Shown one piece after another: positions 1 to 9,515 of a stretch of 50,614 nt of DNA (position 1 is the stretch's first letter; every line of letters begins with the position of its first letter). A model generated the notes under the pieces. The model saw nothing but the letters and a program-made list of their open reading frames with translations, was not told the DNA's origin and did not search any database. Source of the DNA: Devosia sp. (GTDB taxonomy: Bacteria; Pseudomonadota; Alphaproteobacteria; Rhizobiales; Devosiaceae); contig NZ_JACZKG010000076.1 in NCBI RefSeq assembly GCF_014860165.1, positions 1 through 50,614 of the forward strand, given 5' to 3'. The translations under genes and the position numbers were made by a program.

Positions 1-1448
1 CTATCGGGGCGCAGGCGGGGCGTGAACTCACGCGCGGGCCGCTCGGCGCCAGCATCGTCGCGGCGCGGACCGCGCGGCGTACCGGTGAATTCGCGGCCCT
101 GCGGCGGACGACCGCCCTCGGGACGCGGACCACGTGGACGGTCGCCAAAGGACGGGCGGCCGCCAGCGGGGCGAGCACGGTCGTCGTCACGGCGCGGACC
201 GCGCGGCTTGTCGCCGAAGGCCTTCTTCTCGTAAGGCTTCTTGTCCCCGTAGGGTTTCTTGTCCCCGAAGGGCTTTTTCTCGCCGAACGGCTTCTTGCCG
301 GCGGGCGGACGCGGCGCGGCCTTGCCGAAGGTCTTGGCGGACTGGTCGTCGCGGTCGGGGCGCTTGACGATGCGGGTGTTGCGCTTGGCCACAAATTCCT
401 CAGGCGCACGGCCGTCTTCATCGAAATGGATGTGGCGCGGCGGCGGCGCGTATTCGTCGTCGCGGGCCTCGTCGCGCTTGGGAGCCGGCTTGCGGCTGTC
501 GAAGCGGCCGGGGCGATCCTGGCGCGGACGATCGGCGCGGATTTCTTCCTCGGTCTTTTCGGCGCCATCGGTGAAGCGGAAGCGCTGGCGGGCGATCTCG
601 ACCGTGTTGGTGCCGCGACCGGTCAGGCGGTCGCGGGTCGGCTTGCCTTCGAGCGCATTGGCCTCGGGCATCTCGCTGTCGAAATCGACATCGGCGGCAT
701 CGGCCAGCTTCTTGCCGAGCTGGTCGCGCAGCATCTTGGCCTTGACGGTTTCGACGCCGCCCACCGGTATGTCGCCGAGCTGGAACGGGCCGTAGCTGAC
801 GCGGATGAGCCGGTTGACCTCGAGGCCGAGCGCGCCCAGCACATTCTTGACTTCGCGGTTCTTGCCTTCACGCAAGGCGAGGACCAGCCAGACGTTGGCG
901 CCCTGCTCGCGCTCGAGCGTGGCTTCGATGGCCCCATATTTGATGCCGTCGATCTCGATGCCGTCCTTGAGCTTGTCGAGCGCCGCCTGGGTAACCGTGC
1001 CGTGGGCGCGCACGCGGTAGCGGCGCAGCCAGCCAGTGGCAGGCAGTTCGAGCACGCGCTTGAGGCCGCCATCATTAGTCAGCAGGAGCAGGCCTTCGGT
1101 ATTGATATCGAGGCGGCCGACGGTGACGACGCGCGGCAGGCCATGGGTTTCGAGATGCTCGAAGATGGTGTCGCGGCCCTCGGGGTCCTTCTCGGTGACA
1201 ACAAGGCCGGCAGGCTTGTGGTAGAGCCAGACACGGGTGCCCTGGCGCGCCGCGAGCGGGGCGCCATCGACCATGATCTTGTCGCGGTCGGTGACGTTGA
1301 AGGCCGGCGTCAGCACCTTCTTGCCGTTGACCACCACGCGGCCCTCGGTGATCCACACCTCGGCGTCGCGGCGGGAGCAGAGCCCGGAGCGGGCGATGAC
1401 CTTGGCGAGGCGGTCGCCGGTATCGGGTTGGGCTGGGGTGTCGCTCAT
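1..1448 (-). CDS. RluB-type 23S rRNA pseudouridine synthase, 3' end beyond window
   Basis: The visible part has an N-terminal S4 RNA-binding domain (about residues 12-60, with RSGLCSRRDAEVWI) followed by a RsuA/RluB catalytic domain whose signature GRLDINTEGLLLLTNDG holds the catalytic aspartate. Such enzymes isomerise a uridine in rRNA to pseudouridine. After about residue 300 the protein becomes a long basic, low-complexity tail with repeats such as FGDKKPYGDKKPY and many RGPR units; no stop codon is reached before the window edge. The start is taken at ATG 1448. An in-frame ATG at 1463 is an alternative, and neither has a strong Shine-Dalgarno. It is the last visible gene of a minus-strand run with the lipoprotein and lspA. 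The family is clear; the exact rRNA target is inferred. Confidence 0.9.
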   Translation of the reverse strand, partial: MSDTPAQPDTGDRLAKVIARSGLCSRRDAEVWITEGRVVVNGKKVLTPAFNVTDRDKIMVDGAPLAARQGTRVWLYHKPAGLVVTEKDPEGRDTIFEHLETHGLPRVVTVGRLDINTEGLLLLTNDGGLKRVLELPATGWLRRYRVRAHGTVTQAALDKLKDGIEIDGIKYGAIEATLEREQGANVWLVLALREGKNREVKNVLGALGLEVNRLIRVSYGPFQLGDIPVGGVETVKAKMLRDQLGKKLADAADVDFDSEMPEANALEGKPTRDRLTGRGTNTVEIARQRFRFTDGAEKTEEEIRADRPRQDRPGRFDSRKPAPKRDEARDDEYAPPPRHIHFDEDGRAPEEFVAKRNTRIVKRPDRDDQSAKTFGKAAPRPPAGKKPFGEKKPFGDKKPYGDKKPYEKKAFGDKPRGPRRDDDRARPAGGRPSFGDRPRGPRPEGGRPPQGREFTGTPRGPRRDDAGAERPAREFTPRLRPD

Positions 1449-1568
1449 CGGGCGGTCTTTCATGTCATGCGGGACCCATATGCCCGAGATATCTCGGGCG
1501 GGCGGCGCGGAAAAAGGCGAAGCGGCCGGATGGTCCGGCCGCTTGAAAAGTCAGAACGGCGGAGGCCG

Positions 1569-2282
1569 TCAGTTGCCGAGAGTAATTTCTTTCTCGGTCA
1601 GGCCCACGCCCGGACCCGAACTGCTGTTCGAGCTCGAAGGGGCGGCATAGGCGGCACGGATCGCCTTGCGCACCGATTCGGGGCATTTGGGATCGTTGAT
1701 CGAGACCACTTCGCCATTGCCCACGGCGCAGACCAGTTCGGCATCGCCGACGCGGGTGAAATACTCCTCGGGCGGCAGATAGAGCGGGCGCTTGCCGTTG
1801 TTGGTGGACACATCCATGTTGGCCGCCTGCATGCGGGCCACCAGGGTGCGGGTTTCCTGCTCGGTCAGCGGGCGACCGGCGACGGAGCGCAGGTCGACGA
1901 CCTTGGCATTGCGCAGGCGCGTCAGGTCGGCTTCGGTGAGGTTGGTGGTGTCGACGCGAACCGTGTCGCTGTCAGCGGGAAGCTGGGCGACCGTTGCCTT
2001 GGGTGCCGGGGCCGGCAGCGCCTGGCCCGAGGCCGGCAGCACCAGCGGTGCCCGCGCGGTGGTCAGGTCTTCCTTGGGCGTCTCGCCGGGAACCAGACCA
2101 ACGCCACGCGCCGTGGTCATCATGACCTCGCGCTCAAAGGTGCCGAAATCGGTCAAGGCGTTGGTGCCTTCCACCGTGGTGCAGGCACTGAGCGTCACAG
2201 CCAGCAGCAGACCAAGCGAGGCCAATCCAGTCCGGGTAACCGCTCCAAGAGCAGAATGCTGCCCGGTCAAACCAATACGCAT
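1569..2282 (-). CDS. Uncharacterised lipoprotein
   Basis: This is a 237-residue protein with a lipoprotein signal peptide: basic start, hydrophobic stretch and lipobox LSAC with the lipidated cysteine at about residue 34. The mature part is Ala/Pro/Thr-rich at first, then has a more ordered C-terminal half (RLRNAKVVDLRSVAG, PLYLPPEEYFTRVGD, two cysteines around AELVCAVGNG and DPKCPESV) and a Ser/Gly-rich end. I do not recognise a named family. The start at ATG 2282 is favoured over an upstream in-frame codon at 2321 because AAGGA lies six bases before it. It follows lspA by 84 bases on the same strand, so an LspA substrate is encoded next to the peptidase. Function is unknown. Confidence 0.75.
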   Translation of the reverse strand: MRIGLTGQHSALGAVTRTGLASLGLLLAVTLSACTTVEGTNALTDFGTFEREVMMTTARGVGLVPGETPKEDLTTARAPLVLPASGQALPAPAPKATVAQLPADSDTVRVDTTNLTEADLTRLRNAKVVDLRSVAGRPLTEQETRTLVARMQAANMDVSTNNGKRPLYLPPEEYFTRVGDAELVCAVGNGEVVSINDPKCPESVRKAIRAAYAAPSSSNSSSGPGVGLTEKEITLGN

Positions 2283-2366
2283 GAAACGTCCTTCAAGATG
2301 TCGGCGGCGCTTATAGCGCATAATCCCAGCTAAGGCCAGATTCTGGCGGCAACGTGTTCTATGCAG

Positions 2367-2930
2367 TCACGCGGTCGACTTGCGTGGCCGGCCAAGGCCG
2401 ATGAGATCCGCGATCAGCAGGATGACGCCAATGGTGATGGCCACGTCGGCGACGTTGAAGATGTAGAACGACCACGTGCCCCAATGCAGGTGGAAGAAAT
2501 CGGCGACGGCGCCATAGATCAGCCGGTCGATGGCATTGGACAGCGCCCCGCCGATGCAGAAGGCCAGGCCGAGGCGGATCAGCGCCGAATCGGCGCGCAG
2601 CCACCAGATGCCGAGCGCCACGATCGCCACCAGCATGACGAGCCCGAGGGCCCAGACGGGCAGACCATCGAGCAGGCCGTAGGAAATGCCGGTATTCCAC
2701 ACCAGCACATAGTCGAAGAAATCGGTCACCCGCACGATTTCGCCGCCGCGCCAGCCGGTCATGGCGAAGGGCACATAGCTGGTGAAAACCTCGACGCAGG
2801 TAGCGGCGCCGATGGCGATGCAGTCAGCCGAGACCTGGAACGCCTTGTGGGCCCGGTCGAGGCCAAAGGCGAGGATCGCCGTGGTCAGGGAGAGGTAGAC
2901 GGTGGGGTTGGCGAGGTCGCGTATCGTCAC
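2367..2930 (-). CDS. lspA: Lipoprotein signal peptidase LspA
   Basis: The product is a 187-residue inner-membrane aspartic protease that cleaves the signal peptide of diacylated prolipoproteins. About four hydrophobic segments are visible. The family motifs are present: NAIDRL...VADFF, with the first catalytic Asp near residue 144, and FNVADVAI, with the second near 162. I chose GTG 2930 because AAGGAG precedes it at about ten bases and the protein then begins VTIRDLANPTVY. A longer reading frame from 3017 exists but its first 28 residues are translated from an intergenic palindromic repeat. The gene lies downstream of ileS, the classic ileS-lspA order, and upstream of a lipoprotein gene. Confidence 0.95.
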   Translation of the reverse strand: MTIRDLANPTVYLSLTTAILAFGLDRAHKAFQVSADCIAIGAATCVEVFTSYVPFAMTGWRGGEIVRVTDFFDYVLVWNTGISYGLLDGLPVWALGLVMLVAIVALGIWWLRADSALIRLGLAFCIGGALSNAIDRLIYGAVADFFHLHWGTWSFYIFNVADVAITIGVILLIADLIGLGRPRKSTA

Positions 2931-2949
2931 GAGGCAGGGGCTCCTTCTG

Positions 2950-3073
2950 CCTTCTCCCCTTTGCGGGAGAAGGTGGCGCGCAGCGCCGGATGAGGGGGTT
3001 GGCAGGATGCACGCCACATTGGCGACACCCCCTCACCCGCCCTTCGGGCACCCTTTCCCACAAGGGGAGAGGG
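2950..3073. repeat. Palindromic intergenic repeat, lspA-ileS gap
   Basis: The arms CCTTCTCCCCTTTGCGGGAG and CCCTTTCCCACAAGGGGAG flank a centre containing ATGAGGGGGTT and the complementary ACCCCCTCACCC, so the whole element can fold into a long hairpin with small hairpins at each end. It belongs to the same family as the elements at 6148-6278 and 36145-36271. It separates ileS and lspA, which are co-directional. Confidence 0.8.
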
Positions 3074-3094
3074 AAGTCGGGCCGATGGCCCGGA

Positions 3095-6067
3095 TCAAAG
3101 CCCCGCCGCGGCGCGTTCGCGCAAGGCCTGGGCGTCGCGCAGGGAGACGTCCGGGTAATCGGGGTCGGTGCCGACCTCGGGCAAGACGCGCCACGAACGG
3201 GCGCAGCGCTGGCCCTGGGCCAGGGCGAAGCGGACTTTCACTCCTGGGACATCCTCCAACCAGAAATCATTGGCTGTCTCGCCAGTAGTTTGAATCTCGA
3301 TGCCGGAGGTGATGGCGATTTCGGCCAGGTCCTCGCCGGCCATGGCCGTGAGGTAGCGCTCGTCAGTGATGAACACCTTGGGCGCCGCCTCAAGCGAGGA
3401 ACCGATGCGCTTTTCGCGGCGCTCGATCTCGAGGGCCCCGGTGACGACGCGGCGCACGGCGCGGATCAGGGTCCACTTGCTGGCCAGATCGTCATCGAGC
3501 CACTCGGTCGGTACCTCGGGGAAGAGGCGCAGATGCACGGACGAGCCGGCTTCGGGGTGCCGTTCCAGCCACACTTCTTCCATGGTGAAGACCAGGATGG
3601 GCGCCAGCCAGGCGGTGAGGCAATCGAACAGGTGATTGAGCACCGTCAGCGACGCCTTGCGCCTGGTCGAGCTGATCGGGTCGCAATAGAGCGTGTCCTT
3701 GCGGATATCGAAGTAGAAGGCGCTGAGCTCGATATTCATGAAGTTGGTCAGCGCGGTGACGATCTTGCGATAGTCATATTCCTTGTAGGCGCCGCGCACC
3801 TGCTCATCGAGCTGGGCGAGGCGATGCAGCATCAGCCGCTCAAGCTCGGGCATGTCCTCGAAGCGGACTTCGTCGGACGGCTGGTAATGGGCGAGATTGC
3901 CCAGCAGCCAGCGCAATGTGTTGCGCAGCTTGCGGTAGCTGTCGACCGTGGTCTGGATGATTTCCTTGCCCAGGCGCAGGTCTTCCGAATAATCGGACGA
4001 TGCCACCCAGAGGCGCAGGATATCGGCGCCATATTGCTTGATGATGTCCTGCGGGGCGACCGTATTGCCCAGCGATTTGCTCATCTTGCGACCTTCGCCA
4101 TCCATGGTGAAACCATGCGTCAGCACGCTTTCATAGGGGGCGTGGCCGTTGGTGGCGCAGCTTTCCAGCAGCGAGGAATGGAACCAGCCGCGATGCTGGT
4201 CGGAGCCTTCGAGATACATCGAGGCCGGGAATTTCAGGTGCGGCCACTTTTGTTTATTGCGCAGTACCCAGGAATGGGTGGTGCCGCTGTCGAACCAGAC
4301 GTCGAGCACGTCGGTGACCATCTCGTAGTCGTCGGCCTTGTAGGCATCGCCGAGATAGCGTTGGCCCGCGCCCGGCTTGTACCAGGCGTCGGCACCCTCT
4401 TCCTCGAAGCTCTGGGCGATGCGGTGGTTCACCTTCTCGTCCTTGAGGATTTCGTTGGTGGCCTTGTGGACGAAGACGGTGATCGGCACGCCCCAGGCGC
4501 GCTGGCGTGACAGCACCCAATCGGGGCGATCGGCGATCATGGCGCGCAGGCGGTTCTGGCCTGCTGGGGGGTAGAACTTTGTCGCGTCGATGGCGTTGAG
4601 GGCGCGGTGGCGCAGCGTATCGCCCAAGGCGCCGTCGATGTCGCGGTCCATATAGACGAACCATTGCGGCGTGTTGCGGAAGATCACCGGCTTCTTGGAA
4701 CGCCAGGAATGGGGATATTGATGCTTGACGCGGCCGCGGGCGACCATGGCATTGCGCTCGGCCAAAGCCGCGATGACGCGGTTATTGGCATCGCCCTTCT
4801 TGCCGTTGTCGTCGATGACGCGCGCGCCTTCGAGGCCGGGAGCCTCATCGGTGTAGAAGCCGTCGTCGCCGACCACATAGGGGATGGCGGTGTCGATGCC
4901 CTTTTCGCCCAAGAGGCGCGAAGAGTTCATCCAGATTTCGAAGTCGTCGAGACCATGGCCCGGCGCGGTATGGACGAAGCCGGTGCCGGCATCATCGGTG
5001 ACGTGTTCGCCATCGAGCAGCGGGACTTCGAACTCGTAGCCGCCGCCGAGACCGCGCAGCGGGTGGTGGCATTGCAGGCCGGCCAGAACGGCAGGCGGCA
5101 CATCCTGCAGGCGGATGAATTCCTCGACCTTGGCCTTGGCGAAGGTCTCGGCGGCCAGCTTGTCGGCCAGCACGTATTTCTCGCCTGTCGAGGCCCAATT
5201 GCCATCGGGCGCCTTGGTAACCTCGTAGAGGCCATAGGCAACCTTGGACGAGAAGCTGATGGCGCGGTTGGCGGGGATGGTCCAGGGCGTCGTGGTCCAA
5301 ATGACCACGGAGGCACCGGTCAGGTGTTCGCGACGCGCGATATTGTCTTCGACGCCCGATCCGGCGGCCGCCGCGATGTGCGACGTCTGGAACTTCACCC
5401 AGATGGTGTCGCTCTCATAGTCCGCATATTCGATCTCGGCCTCGGCCAAAGCCGTGCGCTCGACCACCGACCACATGACGGGCTTGGAGCCGCGATAGAG
5501 CTGGCCAGTGCTGGCCACCTTCATCAGTTCGCGGGCGATCTGGGCTTCGGCGTCGAAGCTCATGGTGAGGTAGGGATTGTCCCACTCGCCCAGCACGCCG
5601 AGGCGCTTGAATTCCTCGCGCTGGATATCGACCCACTGCTCGGCAAAGGTGCGGCATTCCTGGCGGAATTCGACGACGGGAACCTCGTTCTTGTCCTTGC
5701 CCTTGGCGCGGTACTGTTCCTCGATCTTCCATTCGATAGGCAGGCCGTGGCAGTCCCAGCCCGGCACATAGGCCGAGTTGTAGCCCAGCATCTGCATGGA
5801 GCGGGAGACGAGGTCCTTCAGCGTCTTGTTCAGCGCGTGGCCGATATGGATATTGCCATTGGCATAGGGCGGGCCATCATGGATGGTGAACAGCGGCCGG
5901 TCCTTGGCCTGCTCGCGCTGCAGCGCGTAAATGTCCATCTCTTCCCAGCGCTTGAGCCAGCCCGGCTCGCGCTCGGGCAGGCCGGCGCGCATGGGGAATT
6001 GGGTTTCCGGCAAAAACAGCGTGGCCGAATAATCGGTTTCGGTGGCGCCCGCGGCGGTATCGGTCAT
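3095..6067 (-). CDS. ileS: Isoleucyl-tRNA synthetase
   Basis: This 990-residue class I synthetase charges tRNA-Ile. The nucleotide-binding motif is HIGH (in [10 protein letters not shown], about residue 75) and the second signature is KMSKS (in [11 protein letters not shown], about residue 660). Between them lies the editing domain with [16 protein letters not shown]. Length is normal for a bacterial IleRS. ATG 6067 is chosen; an in-frame TTG at 6112 would add 15 residues without better support. The extreme C-terminus reads [15 protein letters not shown], where many IleRS have a four-cysteine zinc site; only one cysteine is left here. ribF lies upstream and lspA downstream, with palindromic repeats in both gaps. 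Confidence 0.97.
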   Translation of the reverse strand: MTDTAAGATETDYSATLFLPETQFPMRAGLPEREPGWLKRWEEMDIYALQREQAKDRPLFTIHDGPPYANGNIHIGHALNKTLKDLVSRSMQMLGYNSAYVPGWDCHGLPIEWKIEEQYRAKGKDKNEVPVVEFRQECRTFAEQWVDIQREEFKRLGVLGEWDNPYLTMSFDAEAQIARELMKVASTGQLYRGSKPVMWSVVERTALAEAEIEYADYESDTIWVKFQTSHIAAAAGSGVEDNIARREHLTGASVVIWTTTPWTIPANRAISFSSKVAYGLYEVTKAPDGNWASTGEKYVLADKLAAETFAKAKVEEFIRLQDVPPAVLAGLQCHHPLRGLGGGYEFEVPLLDGEHVTDDAGTGFVHTAPGHGLDDFEIWMNSSRLLGEKGIDTAIPYVVGDDGFYTDEAPGLEGARVIDDNGKKGDANNRVIAALAERNAMVARGRVKHQYPHSWRSKKPVIFRNTPQWFVYMDRDIDGALGDTLRHRALNAIDATKFYPPAGQNRLRAMIADRPDWVLSRQRAWGVPITVFVHKATNEILKDEKVNHRIAQSFEEEGADAWYKPGAGQRYLGDAYKADDYEMVTDVLDVWFDSGTTHSWVLRNKQKWPHLKFPASMYLEGSDQHRGWFHSSLLESCATNGHAPYESVLTHGFTMDGEGRKMSKSLGNTVAPQDIIKQYGADILRLWVASSDYSEDLRLGKEIIQTTVDSYRKLRNTLRWLLGNLAHYQPSDEVRFEDMPELERLMLHRLAQLDEQVRGAYKEYDYRKIVTALTNFMNIELSAFYFDIRKDTLYCDPISSTRRKASLTVLNHLFDCLTAWLAPILVFTMEEVWLERHPEAGSSVHLRLFPEVPTEWLDDDLASKWTLIRAVRRVVTGALEIERREKRIGSSLEAAPKVFITDERYLTAMAGEDLAEIAITSGIEIQTTGETANDFWLEDVPGVKVRFALAQGQRCARSWRVLPEVGTDPDYPDVSLRDAQALRERAAAGL

Positions 6068-6147
6068 GGAAACGGCAATCGGTAAGGGAAGATTTGGGCC
6101 GCCTTTTAGCAAGGCGGGGCGGATGGGGCAAAGGATGATTTGGCCTC

Positions 6148-6278
6148 CACCTCTCCCTTTGGGGGAGAGGTCGACGCGAAGCGGCGGGTGAGGGGGCCTT
6201 TACTGGGTGAGGTGCGCAAGAAACGCCCCCTCACCCGGCTTGCTCCGCAAGCCGACCTCTCCCCCAAAGGGAGAGGTG
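6148..6278. repeat. Long palindromic intergenic repeat, ileS-ribF gap
   Basis: The left arm CACCTCTCCCTTTGGGGGAG continues into GGGTGAGGGGGC, and the right arm is its reverse complement, GCCCCCTCACCC then CTCCCCCAAAGGGAGAGGTG. This gives a hairpin of roughly 50-base arms with local hairpins at the tips. It fills most of the gap between ribF and ileS and is the best-preserved copy of the family in the window. Confidence 0.88.
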
Positions 6279-6290
6279 AAGCGCAGTGCC

Positions 6291-7265
6291 CTACCCCACA
6301 AACCCCAATTTGGCATCCAGCTCGCTCAGCGGCGAAGCCTTGGCCAGTGCGTCCCGCGCCTTCTTGCTGTCGCGGTCCATTGCCGCAATCAGCTCGTCCA
6401 GCCCCGAAAACACTTCCTGGCCGCGGATGTGGGAGACCAGTGCCACCGATATGGTCTGGCCGTAGATGTCTTCGTCGAAATCGAACAGATGCGTCTCGAA
6501 GGGCGGCAACTGGTTGTTGAACATGGGCTTGCCATAGGCGGCGACGCCGTCGAACAGGCGATCGCCCAGGCGGGCGCGGACGGCGTAGACGCCCTGGGCC
6601 AGCTGGAAATTGGCGCGCGTCATGGTGTTGGCCGTGGGGTAGCCGAGTTCCCTGCCCCGCTGGTCGCCCTTGACCACGCAGCCGTCGAAGAACCAGTGAT
6701 AACCCAGCAGCCTGTTCGCGGCGATCACGGCGCCTTCCGACAGGGCGGCGCGGATGCGCGAGGAGGAGATGACTTCGTCGCCCTCATCCATCAGGTCGAG
6801 CGTCTCGACGGCAAATCCCTGTGCTTCGCCCGAGGCCTTGAGGAAGGTCGGCGTGCCGCGGCGCTGGCGGCCGAAATGGAAATCGGCGCCAACGATGACG
6901 CCGGTGACATTGAGCGCATCGACCAGGAAGCGGGACACGAAGTCCTCGGCCTCGATCTGCGAGAAGGCGCGGTCGAAGTTCAGCACCGCGATGGCGTCGA
7001 GGCCAAAGGCTTCGGCGAGGCGGGCCTTGGCGTCGCCATCGGTGAGGCGGAACATGAAGGGCGCCGGCGCGAAGACATCGCGCGGATGCGGCTCGAAGGT
7101 CAGCACCATGGCCGGCACACCGGCCTGGGCGGCGCGGGCCTTGAGGGTGGTCAGCACCGACTGATGGCCGCGGTGGACGCCGTCGAAATTGCCGATAGCG
7201 ACAAAGGCGCCGCGCAGGGCGGCAGGCACGGCATCGAGGCTATTGAGGCGAATGAAGCCGGTCAC
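6291..7265 (-). CDS. ribF: Bifunctional riboflavin kinase/FAD synthetase RibF
   Basis: RibF phosphorylates riboflavin to FMN and adenylylates FMN to FAD. The N-terminal nucleotidyltransferase domain shows GNFDGVHRGHQ and FEPHPR, with ISSSRIRAAL later. The C-terminal flavokinase domain shows GYPTANT and a conserved FNNQLPPFETHLFDF segment. With the start at GTG 7265 the protein has 324 residues, the usual size, and starts four bases after the TGA of the HAD hydrolase gene, which suggests translational coupling. A longer frame reaching 7427 overlaps that gene and has an unrelated Ser/Pro-rich leader, so it was rejected. Confidence 0.95.
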   Translation of the reverse strand: MTGFIRLNSLDAVPAALRGAFVAIGNFDGVHRGHQSVLTTLKARAAQAGVPAMVLTFEPHPRDVFAPAPFMFRLTDGDAKARLAEAFGLDAIAVLNFDRAFSQIEAEDFVSRFLVDALNVTGVIVGADFHFGRQRRGTPTFLKASGEAQGFAVETLDLMDEGDEVISSSRIRAALSEGAVIAANRLLGYHWFFDGCVVKGDQRGRELGYPTANTMTRANFQLAQGVYAVRARLGDRLFDGVAAYGKPMFNNQLPPFETHLFDFDEDIYGQTISVALVSHIRGQEVFSGLDELIAAMDRDSKKARDALAKASPLSELDAKLGFVG

Positions 7266-7269
7266 GGCT

Positions 7270-8136
7270 TCACCAGGACAGGCGCGGCAGGAAGCCGGCC
7301 ATGTGGGCGCGGCTGGGGGCGACGAGATCGGCAATGGCCTGCGGATCGGGCTTGCCGAAGGCATCGAGCTCGGCCGCATGGATGGAGCCGGTGACAAAGA
7401 GCAGGTCGACGCCGAACTTGGCGGCACCGGTGGCGTCGGTGCGCACGCTGTCGCCGATCGCGAGGACGCGGGACTTGTCGAGCGGCCTGCCGGCCGCCAG
7501 CTCGGCGAGGCGGAAGGCTTCCTCGTAGATGGGCTGGTAGGGCTTGCCGGCCATCAGCACCATGCCGCCCATGGCGGCATAGAGGTCGCCCAGCGCACCG
7601 CCGCAATAGATGATCTTGTCGCCATGTTCGACCACCCGGTCGGGGTTGGCGCAGATCATGGGCAGCCTGCGGCTGAGCCAGACCCTGGCCCGCTCGCGGT
7701 ACATTTCGGGCGTATCCTCGTCGGTATCGAGATCCGTGACGACCACCACCTCGGCCTCGTCGGCGCCGGTCCGGCGCACATCCAGACCATCGTAAAGCGC
7801 GTCATCCTCAGTTGGTGGGCCGACATGGTGGATGGCCCGGCCGCGATATTTGCCGATCATGGTGCGGGTGGCATCGCCCGAGGAGACAATGGCGTCGTAG
7901 GCGGCGCGATGCACGCCCAGCCGATCGAGCATCTCGATGATGGGGCCGGACGGGCGCGGCGCATTGGTGATGAACACCACCTTGCCGCCCGCCGCGCGAA
8001 ACTGGCTGAGGGCATCGACCGCGGTCGGAAACGCCTCGACGCCGTTATGGACGACGCCCCATACGTCGCTGAGCACAGCGTCATAGCGACCGGCCAGGTC
8101 GGCAAGGCCAGAGATGGAAGGCAGGGGGCTGGTCAT
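7270..8136 (-). CDS. HAD-superfamily class IIA hydrolase (NagD-like)
   Basis: This is a 288-residue cytosolic phosphatase-like protein. Motif I is DVWGVVHNG, with the nucleophile Asp near residue 24, motif II is FITNAPRP, and motif IV is GDSVRTDATGAAKFG near residue 235. The arrangement with a large cap between motifs matches the class IIA (NagD/sugar-phosphatase) group, and the whole resembles the alphaproteobacterial subfamily that commonly sits beside ribF. The substrate cannot be told from sequence; the coupling to ribF hints at flavin or nucleotide phosphate metabolism, but that is inference. Confidence 0.88.
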   Translation of the reverse strand: MTSPLPSISGLADLAGRYDAVLSDVWGVVHNGVEAFPTAVDALSQFRAAGGKVVFITNAPRPSGPIIEMLDRLGVHRAAYDAIVSSGDATRTMIGKYRGRAIHHVGPPTEDDALYDGLDVRRTGADEAEVVVVTDLDTDEDTPEMYRERARVWLSRRLPMICANPDRVVEHGDKIIYCGGALGDLYAAMGGMVLMAGKPYQPIYEEAFRLAELAAGRPLDKSRVLAIGDSVRTDATGAAKFGVDLLFVTGSIHAAELDAFGKPDPQAIADLVAPSRAHMAGFLPRLSW

Positions 8137-8282
8137 CGCGCTATTCCGATGCGAACAGGATGGCCGTTCTATGTGGCAGCTTGCCCCTCGGGATCAAGGG
8201 GAAACCGATATGTGCCCTGGTATCATAGGTCTGGCATAGGTCCGAATTCGGCGCTCGCTGCCCCAACCGCCGCTGCGCCAGA

Positions 8283-9515
8283 CTAGAACTCCACCCGCCG
8301 CAGTTGCGGCGCCTGGCGGGCCGGCTCGGTCACCAGGTCGGGACGGACGGGGCCGGCGGCGGCAATATAGGGGCCCTGGACCAGGGTAATGCCGTCTTCG
8401 AGCAGTTCGACGATCTGACGCTCGTTGGCGATGCCGGTGCCCAACAGCTTCACGTCGAAGCGGGCAACATAATTGGCGATGTCGGAAGCATGGAAATCGG
8501 TGAATACCTCGGGTTCCTCGATGAAGCGGGCCGCGTCGATGCGCAGCGACCGCACACCCTGCGCCGCCAGTTCGGCCACGTCGACGCGGAGCGACCTGAC
8601 ATTGGCGATGGAAAAGCCGGCGCCCTTCTTGACCACGGCGTCGGCAATGGCCCGCTCGCCAGTGGTGAGGGACTGCCAATCGGGCTCGCCGATAACAAAG
8701 ATCAGGCCCGGCGCGATGGCGCGGTTGGCTTCGAGCGAGACGATCAACTGCTCGGAGGCGGCCGAATCGCCCAGAGTAGCGCGCGACAGCGGGATATAGA
8801 GCGTGATCGGCTGGCCGCCGGTGCGGGCGCGGCGGCAGATGGTGATGGCCTCGACCAGGCCAGCGCCCTCGATCTGGCGGATCACATCCTCGCCGCCGCG
8901 GCGGGGCATGAAATCGGGACGGTCGGCGAGGTCGCCGTCCTCCATCATCAGGCGCGGGACAAGGTCATAGCCCTGCGGCCGGCGCTGCGGCAGCGTCACG
9001 ACGGGCTGGATATGATGGATCAGCCGGTTATCGGCGATTGCCTGGCGCAGCATTTCGAGCGGAATGGACGGATCGGCCTCGCGCGGCGGCGTTGCTGGCG
9101 GCGGGGGTGAGATCATGCGGTCGCGGCCCGCCGATGCGGGCTTGGCGACACGGTCCTCGATCTCGGCCACGGCCTCGGCCACCTGGCGGATCACGGTGCC
9201 CAGCACGGAAATATCGGCTTCCACACCCTCGAGTCGCGCACCGGCATTGAGATCGGTCATGGCATTGATACGCTGGCCGAGCACCGCGCCGGCCTGGGCA
9301 TCGGTGGCAAGCAACCGGGACAGGTCCTCGATGGCTCTTTCCAGTCGGTTTTCGGCGCGCTGGCGCAAGGCGCGCTCCATCAGCACGACGCAGACGCAGC
9401 CGAAGACGACGGCGGCCAGGATGGCTTCTGCCGGGGTGAAGGTCAGGCCGAAATAGGCGGCGGCGCCGATGGCGGCAGCAGCAAGGGCGATGAACGTGTA
9501 GACCAATGCCTGCAC
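8283..9515 (-). CDS. Membrane-anchored degenerate EAL-domain protein
   Basis: With the start at GTG 9515 (GAGG about six bases upstream) the protein has 410 residues. Two N-terminal transmembrane segments lie within the first 50 residues, followed by a probable coiled coil (about 50-140) and a C-terminal EAL-like fold (about 165-400). EAL domains hydrolyse cyclic di-GMP. Here the position of the E-A-L signature reads YDLVPR, and the DDFG/metal-binding segment reads IANVRSLRVD, so metal-binding acidic residues seem to be missing. It is more likely a c-di-GMP binder or a pure protein-interaction module than an enzyme. It stands alone, downstream of a ROK regulator on the same strand. A longer frame to 9926 runs into that gene and is not credible. 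Confidence 0.8.
   Translation of the reverse strand: MQALVYTFIALAAAAIGAAAYFGLTFTPAEAILAAVVFGCVCVVLMERALRQRAENRLERAIEDLSRLLATDAQAGAVLGQRINAMTDLNAGARLEGVEADISVLGTVIRQVAEAVAEIEDRVAKPASAGRDRMISPPPPATPPREADPSIPLEMLRQAIADNRLIHHIQPVVTLPQRRPQGYDLVPRLMMEDGDLADRPDFMPRRGGEDVIRQIEGAGLVEAITICRRARTGGQPITLYIPLSRATLGDSAASEQLIVSLEANRAIAPGLIFVIGEPDWQSLTTGERAIADAVVKKGAGFSIANVRSLRVDVAELAAQGVRSLRIDAARFIEEPEVFTDFHASDIANYVARFDVKLLGTGIANERQIVELLEDGITLVQGPYIAAAGPVRPDLVTEPARQAPQLRRVEF

Noticed and set aside
426..2333. A 635-codon open frame on the plus strand opposite the pseudouridine synthase and lipoprotein genes
   Set aside because: It is antisense to well-supported genes and its protein has no recognisable motif; high-GC genes create long open shadow frames.
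2990..4510. A long plus-strand frame over the lspA-ileS gap and ileS
   Set aside because: It starts in the palindromic repeat and runs antisense through ileS.
6148..6278. The palindromic repeats as a CRISPR array
   Set aside because: There are no regularly spaced direct repeats or unique spacers, only inverted arms.
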